From contig PMBV01000266.1 of the NCBI GenBank assembly GCA_003153055.1, positions 1 through 6,227 of the forward strand: a stretch of 6,227 bases of DNA, in the 5' to 3' direction. The position numbers and the translations under genes are program-made. The notes under the pieces were generated by a model that was not told the origin of the DNA, did no database searches, and was given only the letters and a program-made list of their open reading frames with translations. Positions within the stretch are counted from its first letter, which is position 1. The number at the start of each line of letters is the position of its first letter. Source of the DNA: Myxococcales bacterium. GTDB lineage: Bacteria; Myxococcota; Myxococcia; Myxococcales; Myxococcaceae. Below are positions 5,611-6,227 of this stretch, piece by piece.

Positions 5611-6227
5611 GTGCAGCTGATCCCGAGAGTGGAACACCTTGCCGAGATGGAGCGGCTGCTCAAACGCAACCCCGTGGTCGCGGTCCTGGGTGCGAGACAA
5701 GTCGGTAAGAGCACCCTGGCCCGGCAGGTTGCCGAGCGGTTTCGCGGAGAGCACGAGGTGCTGGACCTCGAGCAGCCAGCGAGCTTGCGTGCGCTCGACA
5801 ACCCAGAGGCGTTCCTCTCGCCGAGGAAGGGGCTCGTGGTCATCGACGAGGTGCAGCGAAGGCCCGACCTCTTTCCTGTGCTGCGTGTGCTGGCCGACCG
5901 CCCCACCGGGGCACGATTCCTCCTCCTGGGGAGCGCCGCACCGGACCTGCTCCGCCAGACCTCGGAGACGCTGGCCGGACGGATCGCGTTTCACCACCTT
6001 CCACCGCTCGACCTGCGAGAGGTCGGAGCCAACCGACAGCGCCGTCTCTGGCTCCGGGGCGGGTTCCCCAGGGCCTTCACCGCCCACTCCGACGCCGAGA
6101 GCGCCGAGTGGCGGCGGAACTTCGTGACGACCTTTCTCGAGCGAGATCTCCCGCAGCTCGGAGTGCGGGTGCCGGGGACGACGCTCGCCCGCTTCTGGGC
6201 GATGCTCGCCCACGTCCATGGTCAGGT
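5611..6227 (+). CDS. AAA ATPase of the DUF4143-associated type (3' end outside window)
   Basis: The frame from GTG 5611 stays open to the right edge (205 codons plus two bases) with no stop. AGGGA (5604-5608) is a close-spaced ribosome site, and the usual N-terminus of the family begins here. Visible motifs are: Walker A GARQVGKST (27-35), Walker B LVVIDEVQ (75-82), a sensor-like strand LLLGSA (104-109), LAGR (121-124), LWLRGGFPRA (146-155) and FLERDLPQLG (175-184). This order is diagnostic of the large prokaryotic ATPase family with a C-terminal DUF4143 domain, usually about 380-420 residues, so roughly half the protein is missing. The short gap between LAGR and WLRGGFP fits the subgroup ending this region in 'FW-x-MLAH-x-HGQ', as seen here at ~195-205. 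The cellular function of the family is largely unknown. It is typically encoded alone and often sporadically distributed, and no partner gene is seen here. Confidence 0.92.
   Translation, partial: MQLIPRVEHLAEMERLLKRNPVVAVLGARQVGKSTLARQVAERFRGEHEVLDLEQPASLRALDNPEAFLSPRKGLVVIDEVQRRPDLFPVLRVLADRPTGARFLLLGSAAPDLLRQTSETLAGRIAFHHLPPLDLREVGANRQRRLWLRGGFPRAFTAHSDAESAEWRRNFVTTFLERDLPQLGVRVPGTTLARFWAMLAHVHGQ

Noticed and set aside
1..6227. tRNA, rRNA, CRISPR arrays, insertion sequences or riboswitches
   Set aside because: Nothing resembling these was seen when reading both strands; no regular short repeats and no transposase motifs are present.

Overview
The window is GC-rich (about two-thirds G+C by eye) with strong G/C preference at third codon positions. 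The gene content (DUF4388 and Roadblock/LC7 proteins, large secreted LamG-type proteins, a DUF4143-type AAA ATPase) suggests a deltaproteobacterial or Myxococcota-like chromosome. That assignment is an inference from gene families; no rRNA or other phylogenetic marker is present.

Layout. (1) Positions 1-560, plus: the 3' end of a gene entering from the left, encoding the end of an Ig-like beta domain and a helical tail with four cysteines. (2) 680-2269, plus: a 529-residue secreted protein with a signal peptide, a 'YQGRL...SVPYAL' N-terminal module, a LamG/concanavalin-like domain and a ten-cysteine C-terminal domain. That last domain closely resembles the C-terminal domain of animal spongin short-chain collagens (short-chain collagen C4), and is the most unusual thing in the window. 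(3) 4009 down to 2353, minus: a tight three-gene operon of DUF4388-Roadblock protein, Roadblock protein and a three-helix membrane protein, with a possible near-leaderless promoter. (4) 4108-4391, plus: what looks like the remnant of a small membrane-protein gene, lying in the spacer upstream of that operon. (5) 4898-4425 (minus) and 4986-5477 (plus): a divergent pair, an uncharacterised four-helix membrane protein and a MarR-family regulator. They are separated by a 39-bp imperfect palindrome that carries a symmetric promoter-like pair. (6) 5611 to the right edge, plus: the first 205 residues of an AAA ATPase of the DUF4143-associated type.

How the parts may work together. Genes 1 and 2 run in the same direction and both look extracytoplasmic, so they may form a surface or secreted set. 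The Roadblock operon looks like a signalling or scaffolding module that would normally act on a Ras-like (MglA-type) GTPase, but none is encoded here. The MarR protein very probably represses itself and the divergent membrane protein through the shared palindrome. The ATPase appears unrelated to its neighbours.
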